From positions 4,154,001 through 4,218,000 of the forward strand of contig JAHWDD010000005.1 of assembly GCA_023897205.1 (NCBI GenBank): 64,000 bases of DNA. Direction: 5' to 3'. Shown piece after piece: positions 34,938 through 45,897 of this stretch. The notes under the pieces were generated by a model. That model had not been told where the DNA came from. It was given only the letters and a program-made list of their open reading frames with translations, and made no database searches. Each line of letters begins with the position of its first letter. The first letter of the stretch is position 1. A program made the position numbers and the translations under genes. This DNA is from Exophiala sp. HKRS030 (taxonomy: Eukaryota > Ascomycota > Eurotiomycetes > Chaetothyriales > Herpotrichiellaceae).

Positions 34938-36431
34938 TCAACCAATGCAACATCCATCACTCTCCATGGCACGCCGGAAGGCACCTTGGAAGAATTCCAT
35001 CATGGCGGTATAATGAAATAAAATTCCACCGAGGACGGCAAGATGCCAAATGTTATGGCTACCACCAGCATAGTCGAACAGACCAGGCCACCATTTCTCC
35101 GGGATTTGACTTGCGTAGATGATGGCTCCAGTCAAGTACACCATGACACTCTTGGTGACCGGCGCATAAAAGTAAAAGGTCCAGGCGGCACCACGGGTAA
35201 TGTTTAGTTGAATTACAGGGGCAAAACCAGTAGCCGCCAAGGTCACGAAGAATGCAACTCTTGCCCAGGCCATATCTGCACGATTGAAACTCTCTCGCCA
35301 GGGCAGGATGACACCCGCGACACCCAGGATGACGGTCAAAGTCATGTAGATAGCTCGGGACACCGGTTCACAGTAAAAAGCCGTCCACTCGGTGCTTAGA
35401 ATGCTCGCCGCAACTAGGAAGGAGATCCCTGTATAGTCGACACATGCAAATCGTTCCAGGAGACATTTGTCGGCTATGCTGTTCATGGTATGCCACATGG
35501 TTGAGCAAATCAGACATTTAGCAGCCGCGGCAAAGAAGCAGGCGGCGATCAAAACGTCCCATTTTGAGAAGAGAGGAAAGGTTGAAGATGACGGATAGTA
35601 ATAAAAAGCGACAGTAAGGACAATAACCAGTCCAATGACATGGGACCAGATATTGACTGTTTCGTTAGAGGGTCGGAACATGGAGGTGACACATTCGACC
35701 TTTGTTTTGTTAAAGCGGTATCCACGGAGAATATGTGGGTTGATCCTCCAAGGAACAGGAAGTTCGTGATAATGAATAAGTCTGGTCTCAGCAGCACGGC
35801 TTAGCGCATGAGCAATTGAATCTGCCAGAAGATCCCTAGCTCGTAGTGCCTTGTCATAACCATCCTCGATGATTTCACGAGTGGCCACCAAGGAGTGATC
35901 GACTGTCTTCCAACCGGAATCTATCAGTTGTCTTTTTCTGGAGTGGGCTCGACTTTCCAACTCTGTGAGGTAAGACTCCATCAGTCGCATGCTTGCTTGA
36001 GCCTTTTGCTCCAAGCTTTCTCGAGTCTGGATGACATCATTGTAACGAGTTTCCAGAGTTTCCACCAGAATTGCGGCTCGGTGTCTTGCAGCACCCCAAA
36101 GATGCTCACCAGAATGGTAAGGTGAGCATCGGTCGCGGACATCCTTCAACGCGACGTACGCGCGCTCCAGCTGACCATCGAAATGTATAATACTGTCATG
36201 GCGGTATTTCTCCAACCTGTCCAACCGACGTCGAAGCTCGGTGAGGAAGAGGTCCACCCTCACGAAAACGGCATCTGCATTGCATATGCTAGACTGGCGC
36301 CGTCGACTGGTGTCATAGGAATGACGTCTCCCACGACTCAAGAGAGAGGTTCGTTCATCGTCGCGAGAGGTGCTGGTGGCGCGGCTGCTTGAGGGATTTT
36401 CGACGGTAAGGGTGGCAGCCGTGCAAGACAT
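34938..36431 (-). CDS. IZH3-like PAQR/hemolysin-III membrane protein
   Basis: Uninterrupted 497-aa frame. The first about 235 residues are soluble and helical, rich in Arg/Glu heptad-like stretches. A seven-helix PAQR domain follows: LRGYRFNKTKVECVTSMFR, then NIWSHVIGLVIVL with the conserved NxWxH. SLLxHxxxx-type metal ligands appear in STMWHTM and, near the end, in GGSHNIWHLAVLGGILFHY. PAQR/Izh proteins are linked to zinc homeostasis and sterol or ceramide metabolism. Izh3 is the yeast member with a long N-terminal soluble part, which this resembles. The enzymatic activity of the family (ceramidase-like hydrolase) is inferred from homologs. Confidence 0.88.
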   Translation of the reverse strand: MSCTAATLTVENPSSSRATSTSRDDERTSLLSRGRRHSYDTSRRRQSSICNADAVFVRVDLFLTELRRRLDRLEKYRHDSIIHFDGQLERAYVALKDVRDRCSPYHSGEHLWGAARHRAAILVETLETRYNDVIQTRESLEQKAQASMRLMESYLTELESRAHSRKRQLIDSGWKTVDHSLVATREIIEDGYDKALRARDLLADSIAHALSRAAETRLIHYHELPVPWRINPHILRGYRFNKTKVECVTSMFRPSNETVNIWSHVIGLVIVLTVAFYYYPSSSTFPLFSKWDVLIAACFFAAAAKCLICSTMWHTMNSIADKCLLERFACVDYTGISFLVAASILSTEWTAFYCEPVSRAIYMTLTVILGVAGVILPWRESFNRADMAWARVAFFVTLAATGFAPVIQLNITRGAAWTFYFYAPVTKSVMVYLTGAIIYASQIPEKWWPGLFDYAGGSHNIWHLAVLGGILFHYTAMMEFFQGAFRRAMESDGCCIG

Positions 36432-37700
36432 GGTGAAAGGGATGTCTCATGCGGCAGTTGGATGCGTTGTGTCGTCGGTTGAGATGTGTTTTTGAGTTTG
36501 TACAGCTCGAGCGGAGAAGTGGTGGTTAAAAAGGACCAGGACGAAGACTTCGGAAATTGCTGTGGCGCAGGCCGGCGGCAATTATTTGACGAGGGTAGTG
36601 GCGGCTTCGGAGGAAAAATAAGACAAGTGTAGAAGGAAGGCTGAAAGATATATGAGCTGGATGAATAGTCTTAAAGGAGTGACATTAGGAGGGGTAGGTA
36701 GAAGCTAGGAGCAGAAGTTGTGGAGGATGATGGGGAGGGTGAGGGAAGACGAGGTTGAGTGATGGTTTGAGGGTTTGTTGGACTGTGGATCACACGAGCC
36801 TTGGGAAGAAATATTGAGTTTTGTCTGACTGGGGGAATTATGGCTCGTCATGGTGTCATGCAGTAGTTCTGGGGAAAACTGAAACGAGCGGGCTATGTCA
36901 CCAGTGTCTGACAGACAGTATTTACACCCCGAGGCTACGTGCGAGGGTCTCGTCCCTTGGCGATTTCATCATCCTCCTCACAGATCAAAGCTAGTAGAAA
37001 CGTGCCATCACCGAACCTTCTTTGACGATCCTCTTAGACTTTTGACATTTTCTATCCTTTTCGCCCTCTACATCCCTATCATCATATGCTGCATAACACC
37101 TGCATGTGGTTGTGAAGTACCAACTCTAGCGATCACCAATCACAATACTGAGTGGCCCCTTGTGACTTGGGACTTTCATCCACGTTGGGCTGTCCTGCAT
37201 GTGTACACCAATCACCTATCAACAACAGATAACAAATCTGCCAAGTTGACATGTGCAACCTTTCCACCAAGCACTTCTATGTCTGTGGCTATTATCACGC
37301 TGAGTGCTATTCTCAAAACGATTCGGACTAGAGGCCGACTTGTAGCCGAACAACCGATGCTGCCCTGAACGCGCACAATACTTGTTGACTCGGTGTCCAT
37401 GGATTCCTAGTAGCCATCCGTTGGTTCCAAGTGCCATTACCATCGCGGGTATGTTAGTGGCTTTTCTCGGTCTTACCATCCGAATTCGTGAGCATCCGGT
37501 CGCCGCGGCTGGAGGCGGGCTGCAAGGCTGACTTTGCTTTTCAATGATGAGATTTTGACAGATGCATCCAAGCGGTTTATTCGGTGAAACTTCCTGCAAT
37601 GCTATATCGACCCAATTCATCTTCGTCTCGTGTTGTGTAATTCATATGCGATGGTATTGATTCAACTTGAATCATAAGTTTCGTATCGTGCAAAGCGCGC
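36432..37700. other. intergenic, promoter region
   Basis: 1.27 kb between the PAQR start and the end of the methyltransferase gene. The first 450 bp are purine-rich on the plus strand (long GA-rich stretches near 36600-36770), as in fungal leader regions. No gene supported. Confidence 0.5.
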
Positions 37701-38789
37701 TCAACCTCCACTCTTTCGAAATCTCCCTTGAATCCAGCATCGATACATCTTGATCCTCGTCTGCCGATTAACGATCAATCTTCGGTCAACATCTAGGTTC
37801 AGAACCTCAAACCCATCGCCCCAAATGCCTCTCAGTTCGTCCACTTCGAAGAAATAAACCCTGGTACCATCTCCTCGCACATAGAAATTCTCCTCCATAT
37901 ACCGGCCCGCCTTGAACCTCACCTGTGCCAAATCTCCCCGTCCATAGTCCCGGAACAAGACTTCTCCACCAGGTTTGAGCATGCGCCGAACGTTTTCCAC
38001 GGCTTGAATCCATTGCCTTGGGTTTAATGCTGAAAAGATGAAGATCATGATCACCACATCCACACTTCCCTCCACAATTCCTGGCGGCAGAGTGTCACCT
38101 GCCGCATCCCAAACATCAGCAACCATTGTTCCCTGCGTCGAAACCTCTTCGGAAAAGGTTCTGTAATCCTCCGCCCCCCTCATCGTCTCGACAGCTTTCT
38201 TGCTGAAATCCACCGCATGGACCTTCAATTCTTTGTTCCGATTCAATCGCATGATAGGAAACGCCGTATTACCCGCCCCTGCGCCAACTTCAACAACAAC
38301 TTTTTGACCCGCGGCCTCACTCGTGATCTCACCTAGGATAGGAAACTCCTGAATAAGCCATTTGCGATCTTTAAAAAATGTACTGGTTTTCTGTTTGTAG
38401 AACAAGTCCCACCATTTTTCCGGATCAGTATTGAACCGCGCCCGATCAAAGTCTGATACAGGCGCTAACCGTTGCGCCGCGTACTGAGATTCACAGAATG
38501 CTTCGTGTGACGAGTCAGGAACTACGTGGTCCCAGGCATTGAAGGCGAAGACATCATCGGACTCGGATAGAGTGCGTTGTCCGAATTGGAAAGGATCACT
38601 GCGCTTGCTGTTATTCGATGGGTCGTGGGATAGGTGTGGTGGAATGTTTGAGGAGTCTGGAATAGATGGAGTGGTGACAAGTTGCTCTGTGTTGATATCA
38701 TGACGGGGCTCATCATTGAGGCCGAGGGCTGAAATCTCAGATGCAATTCCAGGAGAACCATTTGGTCCAGCGCCTCTATCGGGTGACAT
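37701..38789 (-). CDS. tRNA m3C32 methyltransferase, TRM140/METTL2-like
   Basis: Single-exon 362-aa protein. After a disordered, Ser/Pro-rich N-terminus comes FNAWDHV, a motif of METTL2/Trm140. A class I SAM-dependent domain follows (about 150-340): KWWDLFYKQKTSTFFKDR, motif I VVVEVGAGAGNTAFP, motif II-like HAVDFSKKAVE and IFSALNP. Then come MLKPGGEVLFRDYGRGDLAQVRF and the C-terminal FFEVDEL. The family makes 3-methylcytidine at position 32 of tRNA-Thr and tRNA-Ser. The tRNA-Ser(GCT) gene of this window has C32 and would be a natural substrate. Subtype (Thr versus Ser specific) cannot be settled from sequence alone. Confidence 0.88.
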   Translation of the reverse strand: MSPDRGAGPNGSPGIASEISALGLNDEPRHDINTEQLVTTPSIPDSSNIPPHLSHDPSNNSKRSDPFQFGQRTLSESDDVFAFNAWDHVVPDSSHEAFCESQYAAQRLAPVSDFDRARFNTDPEKWWDLFYKQKTSTFFKDRKWLIQEFPILGEITSEAAGQKVVVEVGAGAGNTAFPIMRLNRNKELKVHAVDFSKKAVETMRGAEDYRTFSEEVSTQGTMVADVWDAAGDTLPPGIVEGSVDVVIMIFIFSALNPRQWIQAVENVRRMLKPGGEVLFRDYGRGDLAQVRFKAGRYMEENFYVRGDGTRVYFFEVDELRGIWGDGFEVLNLDVDRRLIVNRQTRIKMYRCWIQGRFRKSGG

Positions 38790-40193
38790 CTTGTATGAGC
38801 AGATACGGGGTCAGCTAGAAATAAATCCCATTTGCATCGACGGTCAAAAAAAGTTGCGTATAATGCGGGGATCACGTGGAGTGGGGAAAATCTCCTCCAA
38901 AAATAGGGTAGACTGCAAGAACCCACTCGTCAACTCCGGTCAAGCATTTGGTTGTTACAGCAAATGGACGAGGCTTGCAAAATACGTGACGCAAAAGGGG
39001 TAGACGCAGATCACCACCAACCCAAAAAGAAAAATGTCCTGAGGTATTCGATGGAGTTCCACTAAGAATGTCATTCACTTTCCATCAAGCATACGGAGCA
39101 CACCGACAGTAAGCATGGATTGGCCTGCCGTTGAATAGACTTTACCGCCACCTCACCCCGGCCTCCGAATACACAAGGGCACATGGCCAAGCTTGAAAGT
39201 CTTGCCTTGCCTTCAACTCGAAGGAACACATCCTGCATGGTCTCAAGATTGTCTGCTAACTGAACCGGACAATTACAGGCGAATATGGTGAATAACGCCT
39301 GCACAGTCAGCTCTCCAGACACCCTGACCCTTCATAACGTAGGTGGAGATGCTGCTTGAGTGTCACAGATTGATGTTTCCGTTTAGAAGCTCGTTTGAGC
39401 ACTCAGAAGGTCGCTATGATCAGTGACCATTCAATTGATGAAACTCAGAACAGAGCTCGTCACCAGTTCACCAAGCACTAAGATCTTGATATTTGCCAAA
39501 AAAAAATCGGCGAAGTACCGCAATATACCCTCAGACCATGATCAAGGCCAGTACGACACACAAAGATCAACAGATTAATTTCAAATCCCTATTGGTTCCT
39601 TTGCACTCAAAAGAATCCTCCTTCCCAAGAGCTTATAGGGAATTTGCCGGTTCGCCACATCTTGTGCGTGGACCAACTTGGTCGTAAGCTGCAGTCGTAA
39701 CTTGTCAGCCGAGAAGCTGATTACTGATATCGACTAGACACCATGTCTTCCAATGTGACTGCGTTCAACACAGGTATTGTGATCGATGGCCTCCTCCACA
39801 CTGCCTAGATAGGCAAAGGGAACGAAATGCTGTATAGCGCCTTCATTGCTTGCCCGAGGCCTTATTCACACAAGCGTTGATCATGGGCCATAGCTACTTC
39901 CCAAGGACATTGCCCTTCCTTGAAGCCCCATTCATCGTAAGTATCGGTCTAAGCATCCATCTCCTGTCCTGCTGATGACTTCGCTTTACTTACTACAGAG
40001 TCTACACTCAGTCTCCCACGACCCGCATCGACAGCAAGGCCCTATTAACAATTGACTATCGCGACTGTAGTCGGGCAAAAGTAGGAAGGATCCAATACGT
40101 TCATGGCCATCCGATCATCAACACTCTGCTCTCCTAATCAACTTCGCAGCGGTCAATCATAAGGCTACTGTGTGTTGTTTTCAATCGTAAGAC
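38790..40193. other. intergenic, nothing recognised
   Basis: 1.4 kb between divergent genes. A stretch near 39743-39920 starts with ATG in good context but soon meets stops and has no recognisable domain. It may be a gene remnant; not called. Confidence 0.45.
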
Positions 40194-42187
40194 ATGGACT
40201 CGTCTCCAAACCTACGAGACACATCTACACGTCTGTACGCCTGGGCTGCCGGCGTTATACTTCACCTGGTTGTGTTCAAGCAGGGTGAATGGGATTCTGC
40301 AACAACCCAACTACTCCATACCTTTGTTGGCACTCAGGTGGCTGCTACCGGATATCTAGCATGTACCGCAGCTCCTGGAACGTTCAAGCCTCTTGCCACT
40401 GTCCTCGACATTTCTGCGCTCAGCTCATGCCTCTTCTTTGGCATCCTGACTTCTATGGCTATCTATCGTTGTTTTTTCCACCGGCTCAACAAGTTCCCGG
40501 GTCCTTTTGCTGCTAGACTCTCCTTTATATACCCAACTATGCTCTCAACTCGATCTAAGCTTCACCTGTACAAGGAGGTGCAACGACTTCATGAGAAGTA
40601 TGGAGATATTGTGAGATTGGGTATGCAGCCTCGCTCTTTAGGACCTCTTACCACTGATCTTACATTTAGGATCTCGAGAATTGTCCATCATCGACCCTAA
40701 GGCGGTTGCTGCACTTCATTCGGCTCAATCACCATGCACCAAGGGACCACGGTATAACGGAACGAAGCCACGAGTTTCTTTGCAGAATTCCAGAGACAAG
40801 CGAGAGCATGCTCAACGCCGCAGAGTTTGGGACCGCGGCTTTAGTTCAAAAAGTAAGGGAAACAGGCCAGATTCTAATCTTTCATTGACTGTTCACAGGT
40901 CTTCGAGACTATGAATCACGTGTCGTGAAATACACAAGTGAATTACTCCGTGCCATCGAGTACAGGAAGGGTCAGCCACTTAGTGTGACTACGTGGTTCA
41001 ACTTCTTCAGTTTCGATGTAATGGGTGATCTCTCCTTTGGTAAATCCTTTAGAATGCTGGAAACCGGCGTTCAGCATCATTTCATAACCTCACTACATGC
41101 GTCAATGGTTTTTGCTGGCTATTTGAGGCATCTATCGTGGATGTTCAAAGTGATCACCTCAATTCCTATATTGAATCGTAAACACCGCCAGTTCTGGAGC
41201 TTTGTAAACGCTCAGGTCGAAGAACGGATAAAGGTTTCGTCGCAAGTTCGAGGTAGATTTTTCCACGTTCTAACTTGGCAGTAGATGAAGCCCGATCAGC
41301 CCGACATCTTCTCATGGCTTCTGGCCGATTACGCCCAGAAGTCATCCTCTAAGCAAGCCAAGCTGAATCTTCAAGCCGACGCATACTTGATCGTCATAGC
41401 AGGAAGGTACGCAATTCGCCTGGGGTTTGTCTGACACTATCAGCTAACATTTACAGTGATACAACGGCGGCAGCGCTCACTTCATTGTTTTTCCACCTGG
41501 CTACAGAGCCACACCTAGTGCCTCCATTGAGAAAAGAAATCGATAAAATTTACGAAACTGAAGGATTCGCCTCCTCCTCCCTTTCCAAGTGTACGCTGAT
41601 TGATGCTTATATCAACGAAACGTTGCGTCTTTATCCACCGGTGCCGTCTGGCTTGCAGAGAGTCACCCCTCCTGAGGGCATCATGATTGGTGAAACTCAT
41701 ATACCTGGTGACACGATCGTGTTGATCCCCTCTTACACAATATCTAGAGGTATGTACTTTCCTCAAACGACAACACTCGAGCTTATTTTCAATATAGATG
41801 AACGGAACTTCTCTAGACCTAACGAGTTCATACCCGAGCGATGGACCTCAAAACCAGAACTCATCCAGCATCCGGAGATCCATAACCCTTTCTCGATAGG
41901 TAAGTAGCCATTGGAGGTCACACCCGATCGAAAGACTTGCCAGCAAATTTTTCTTAACTATTCTGCTCGCTGGAATTCTGACAACTTTCTTAGGTACCTA
42001 CAGTTGCATCGGGAAGCAATTAGCTTTGATGGAATTACGATTTGTGATTGCGGAAATTATTCGACGATATGACGTCGCGCCTGTACCGGGATATGATACA
42101 ACATCCTACACGGAGGGGCTGATGGACACTGTTATACTGTCTTGTCCGCAATTAGAGCTCATCTTCTCAGATAGAAAATCGGCTTGA
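40194..42187 (+). CDS. cytochrome P450 monooxygenase
   Basis: Seven exons (40194-40620, 40670-40852, 40899-41233, 41285-41406, 41457-41749, 41798-41899, 41994-42187) encode 551 aa. Introns are 46-94 nt and all phases join. Intron 3 uses a weak donor (GTTTCG) and is the least certain. N-terminal hydrophobic segments anchor the protein in the ER. Diagnostic parts are HRLNKFPGPFAARLSF, WDRGFSS in the C-helix, I-helix AGSDTTAA, ETLRLYPPVPSGLQR (ExxR), PERW, and the heme loop FSIGTYSCIGKQLALME. The heme loop is split by intron 6. It is a fungal class II P450 that would need the NADPH-P450 reductase; substrate unknown. No polyketide, peptide or terpene synthase is adjacent. Confidence 0.9.
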
Positions 42188-43598
42188 AGGATAATGGGCA
42201 GAACAGAGGAGGTGATGCGTTGGCCATAACAAGGCATGGGCCATGAATAGGGTAGTTGTATTGATGAAATAGTTTGGCCACAAAGAGGAGACGGAGGGTC
42301 ATTATTAGATGTTGGAGTGGTCACAGAGTCACAGACAATAGCGTATCTGATGCGCACCAATCCTACATTTGGCGTCCTGTTCACGCTTCGTCGACTTGCT
42401 TCTCACAACGCACGTGTGCATAGCTGCCGATAGTCCAGAAAGAAGATATAACTATCAAGAAAGCTGCCTTCTTGATGGTTCTCAAATCATAGCTCGCATT
42501 GATCCGTAGATGATTGTATCGGCTAAGTGGATACGACACGAGCCCGAACTGTAGGATAGCGGCGGCAAGATTATTCTGGCCATCGGGGCACTTTCGTCGC
42601 TGGTCACAGGTTTAATTGAGCAAGAATGCTTGGCAATTGGTGCGTCAATAAGTAATCCCCTAGGCATTCCCTGCAGGGTGCCATCGATACCAGAAGTATT
42701 TAGCATGATTAAAGGTCGCACTGAGAGACTATTTGACTCCGTATGAAAGCCTCCATGTGGAAGAATCAAAGATCAGTAGATACCACGCGCTCACGGGAGC
42801 TACTGAGTCAGAGCGTTCACGATGTACTGTTTCTTCGTCGCATGTCTCCTATCTCGCAAAGGGACATTGCAATTGCGGTGCCGCTTCTGCCATAGACTGG
42901 AACGTAGTAGTGGTCCGGACGGGTAACTTCGAAGTCGTTGCTAGGAAAGGGCCATTGGGTGGAGGATTGCCAGCAACACGGGATTGGCTAACAAGTCGAG
43001 TGAGAAGAACGCAAATGTTGTTAGTGTACGAACTAGTTGACCGGTGTGCTGAGCTGTGACTTCAAAGCAGAACCCAACCCAAGCCTTGTCGAACTCTACT
43101 GTTATTTCAAAGCCTTGGCCCAACAATGACAATAAGGCTTGGTATGACTGTAAAGACTTTTGGATCTTTGCATCGCGTTACTAGGCCTAGAGATCATAGG
43201 TCTCGTCGTAAAAAACCCTGGTCTGCCGGTTGAAATCTCAGACAATTTTTTGAAATCCCATTCTGGCGGTGCATCTACAAATACGAGGTGCCAGGCTTGA
43301 TTCGTTCAACTTTGCTCGGCACTCGATCCAGATGCGCCACATCCAAAGTTTCCTGATCGGCTACGCGAGAATCTCTCCCGAATAATTGGCCCGCCAGAAC
43401 AGCTGAGTTGCTCAGCCGTCTATCATTTCCTTAGGGCAATGAACGTTGTAGAGCTACCCAAAACATGGCATGGCACGGCACGGCCCAGATCGAGGGCAAA
43501 GCACGTGCCGACATTGAAGATCTCTGTAGTTTCTCGAAACACTCATTTTTCGCAACTACGCACTGGTGCATGGAAGATCTACTGCATTCACGTCGACA
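42188..43598. other. intergenic, nothing recognised
   Basis: 1.4 kb. The last part is the leader of the next gene; its frame extends upstream to an ATG at 43566, but the better start is 43599. No other gene. Confidence 0.5.
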
Positions 43599-45674
43599 AT
43601 GGGCTGTGGTGGCAGCAAAGAATCGGCGCAGGTTGCTGGCCCAGGGATCAGGACGCATCAGCAGAACCCACCGCCTGGCGATCGTCTTCAGCGGAATCCA
43701 CAAAGCGCGCCGGTTCCCCTTACGTCTCTACCACGGGTACAAGGGCTGCCACGTCAGGACCAGAACAGCTATGGTCGAAGCATTCAGCCCTATAATTCTC
43801 AAACACCCGGAACGTACCAAAGCACAGGCTATGATAGGCAGAGAAGGATCTCTTTCGACTCAGACGATTCGAACGCATACAACAGACTATGGCCTAGGAA
43901 AGCTTCGTTACCAGGCCTGCCAATCGATGTCTATGTTTGGCACCATTTGATTCCCAAAACACCAGAAGGCGACGTTCCAGGCTGGACATATGTGACGCAT
44001 GGCTTTCATATGTTTGGTCGTCCCGAAGTCATCTTTACGCTGAAACAGCGGCACAATGAAGATGCTGAAGACTTCCCCTTTTTCCCCATGGAATGGGTGC
44101 GAGTGGTGAACAACTTCGCTAGCATGGACACCTTCATGGAGCAAGGTCAGGTCTGCAGGATCGAATTCAGTGATCCTGTACGTTTCATCATCAACCGAAA
44201 GGAAGTGACTGGCAACATAGACCCTTGGAAAAATAACATGCAGTTCACCATGTTTACCCATAGCTTCGCTAAGCGGCCAGAAATAGTCGTCAACCTCCCA
44301 CCTGGAGTATCCATATCCGAAAACTGTCAGATAGTCATCGCCTTCACACCCGAAGAGACCGCCGTTGCCATGGAATTTGGACCTACCCGCGTGATCGGAC
44401 AACTTGGCAGTTCTGTTGCATGGTTCCCAGAGCCTCGTTGGATTGATCGCGATAGGTCTTCGTGTTGTACCATGGCTGATCAGGCAACGAGCATTCGGAG
44501 AGAAATAAAGATCGCGCGCATTCCAGGCTTGAATACCCTATGGGTCAACGACGACATCACATTGACTTTCCCTGCCGGCGATACCAAAAAGAGAATCATA
44601 CAGGCGGCTTTCAGAGATTTGTCTACTCAGCATCTCTTCGGCTTTGACTGTTTCATGAATGAAAATGCTGATTGCGGCTTAACGTGGAAAGCTGGTCAGA
44701 TGAAGCGTCCCGTGGGCTATGGTGTTTCGGGTATGTCATTCTTCTGCTCTTCTCCTCTTGGGGCTGGAGCTTCCAAAGCCAACCCTCATATGCCTATGCA
44801 ATGCTAATTGTGATCCGTTTGCCGTGTTCAGGGGGTTCGGCAACCACGTCAATTGTGCCTTCATAAGTTTCGCTGATATGCAGGAAGAAGACAAAGCTCT
44901 TGTCATGGAGGACGGATTTACCAGTGAGTCTGATGCGGTTCCTATATTTCGCACACTCCACATTTCCACCTGTCTCCACTACATGCAGACTCGATCTTGT
45001 TCCATGGTTGCAGACGGATTGACCAATCGTTTGTTCATATAGTATTCGTGCGAGACGAGACTCTAGCCAAGATCAAACAAGCCGTCGCCGCAGGTGAAGA
45101 TCTCACTGTTCCTCTCGTCAACAATATGACCTTCCGCATCCGATGGGAGCAAGAATTCTTCCTGAACCCACTTGACGGCCGTCTCTACAAAGGATCGATG
45201 AAAATCACCCAACCCTCCAAGCAGGGCGATCCACGCGCAGCCTTCCGGCCAGGTGGTCTCGGTGGTCCGCAAGGCCGAGCCGACAAACCCAAAACCCACG
45301 TCGAGATCGTCACCATGTTCATGCACAAGGAGCCAGGGAACGATCTGATAGTCTCGCTGATTGTATACTTTGAGGATATTCTCGCCGTCGTGCGCGAGAT
45401 TGTGCCCCCTACGCCACCTCGCGGCGTTGCGCAGCTGTGCCAGCGCATCGTGATTGATCTGCAAGTACCGCCGCCTCGAGGTGATCCCATGCCAATATTT
45501 GTGCACCCCAGTCCGGCAGGGATTGATCTTAGTAGAGTGAAGACTGCCGTGCAGCAGGTTCCGCTGTTGCTCACAACTCCGCCACGTGGAAACGAGGTTT
45601 TGTTTAGAGTTCAGCTCGTGTTGGGACTATGGGGCTATGAAGGGAAGGATATATCCTTTCTTCAAGGTGGCTAG
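43599..45674 (+). CDS. myristoylated protein with SARA C-terminal-like domain, frameshifted
   Basis: Exons 43599-44730, 44832-44923 and 44989-45674. The start at 43599 gives MGCGGSKES, a textbook N-myristoylation and palmitoylation signal; an in-frame ATG 11 codons earlier (43566) would hide it. A disordered Pro/Gln-rich linker (to about residue 100) is followed by a globular domain. Its blocks DVYVWHHLIPKT, GWTYVTHGFHMFGRPEVIFTL, FGFDCFMNENAD and ALVMEDGFT recall in order the DUF3480/C-terminal domain of the endosomal adaptor SARA (ZFYVE9), here without a FYVE finger. Exons 1 and 2 are out of phase by one base. The acceptor is followed by a G run (44831-44835) that needs one more G. Restored length is about 636 aa. 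Function unknown; a peripheral membrane role is inferred. Confidence 0.65.
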
Positions 45675-45897
45675 CAAGTTAAATTTGTGTCGTGGAACCT
45701 TAGTGAAGTTTGTGAATGAGAGGGGGACGACATCTAGAGAAGGAATCCATTATCGTGGTATGTACAAGTTCTAGTTTATGTTAAACGTCTGTGATGGCCA
45801 ATGGGTTTCTTGGGCCGTTCATCTAGATATGACTTATCTAAGTAGTTTATTCGATAAATCATACACAACTATTCATCTGGTCTCATCGGCTGGAGAT

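Noticed and set aside
39743..39920. Possible small gene upstream of the P450
   Set aside because: A well-placed ATG is followed by stops within about 20 codons and no splice model gave a recognisable protein.
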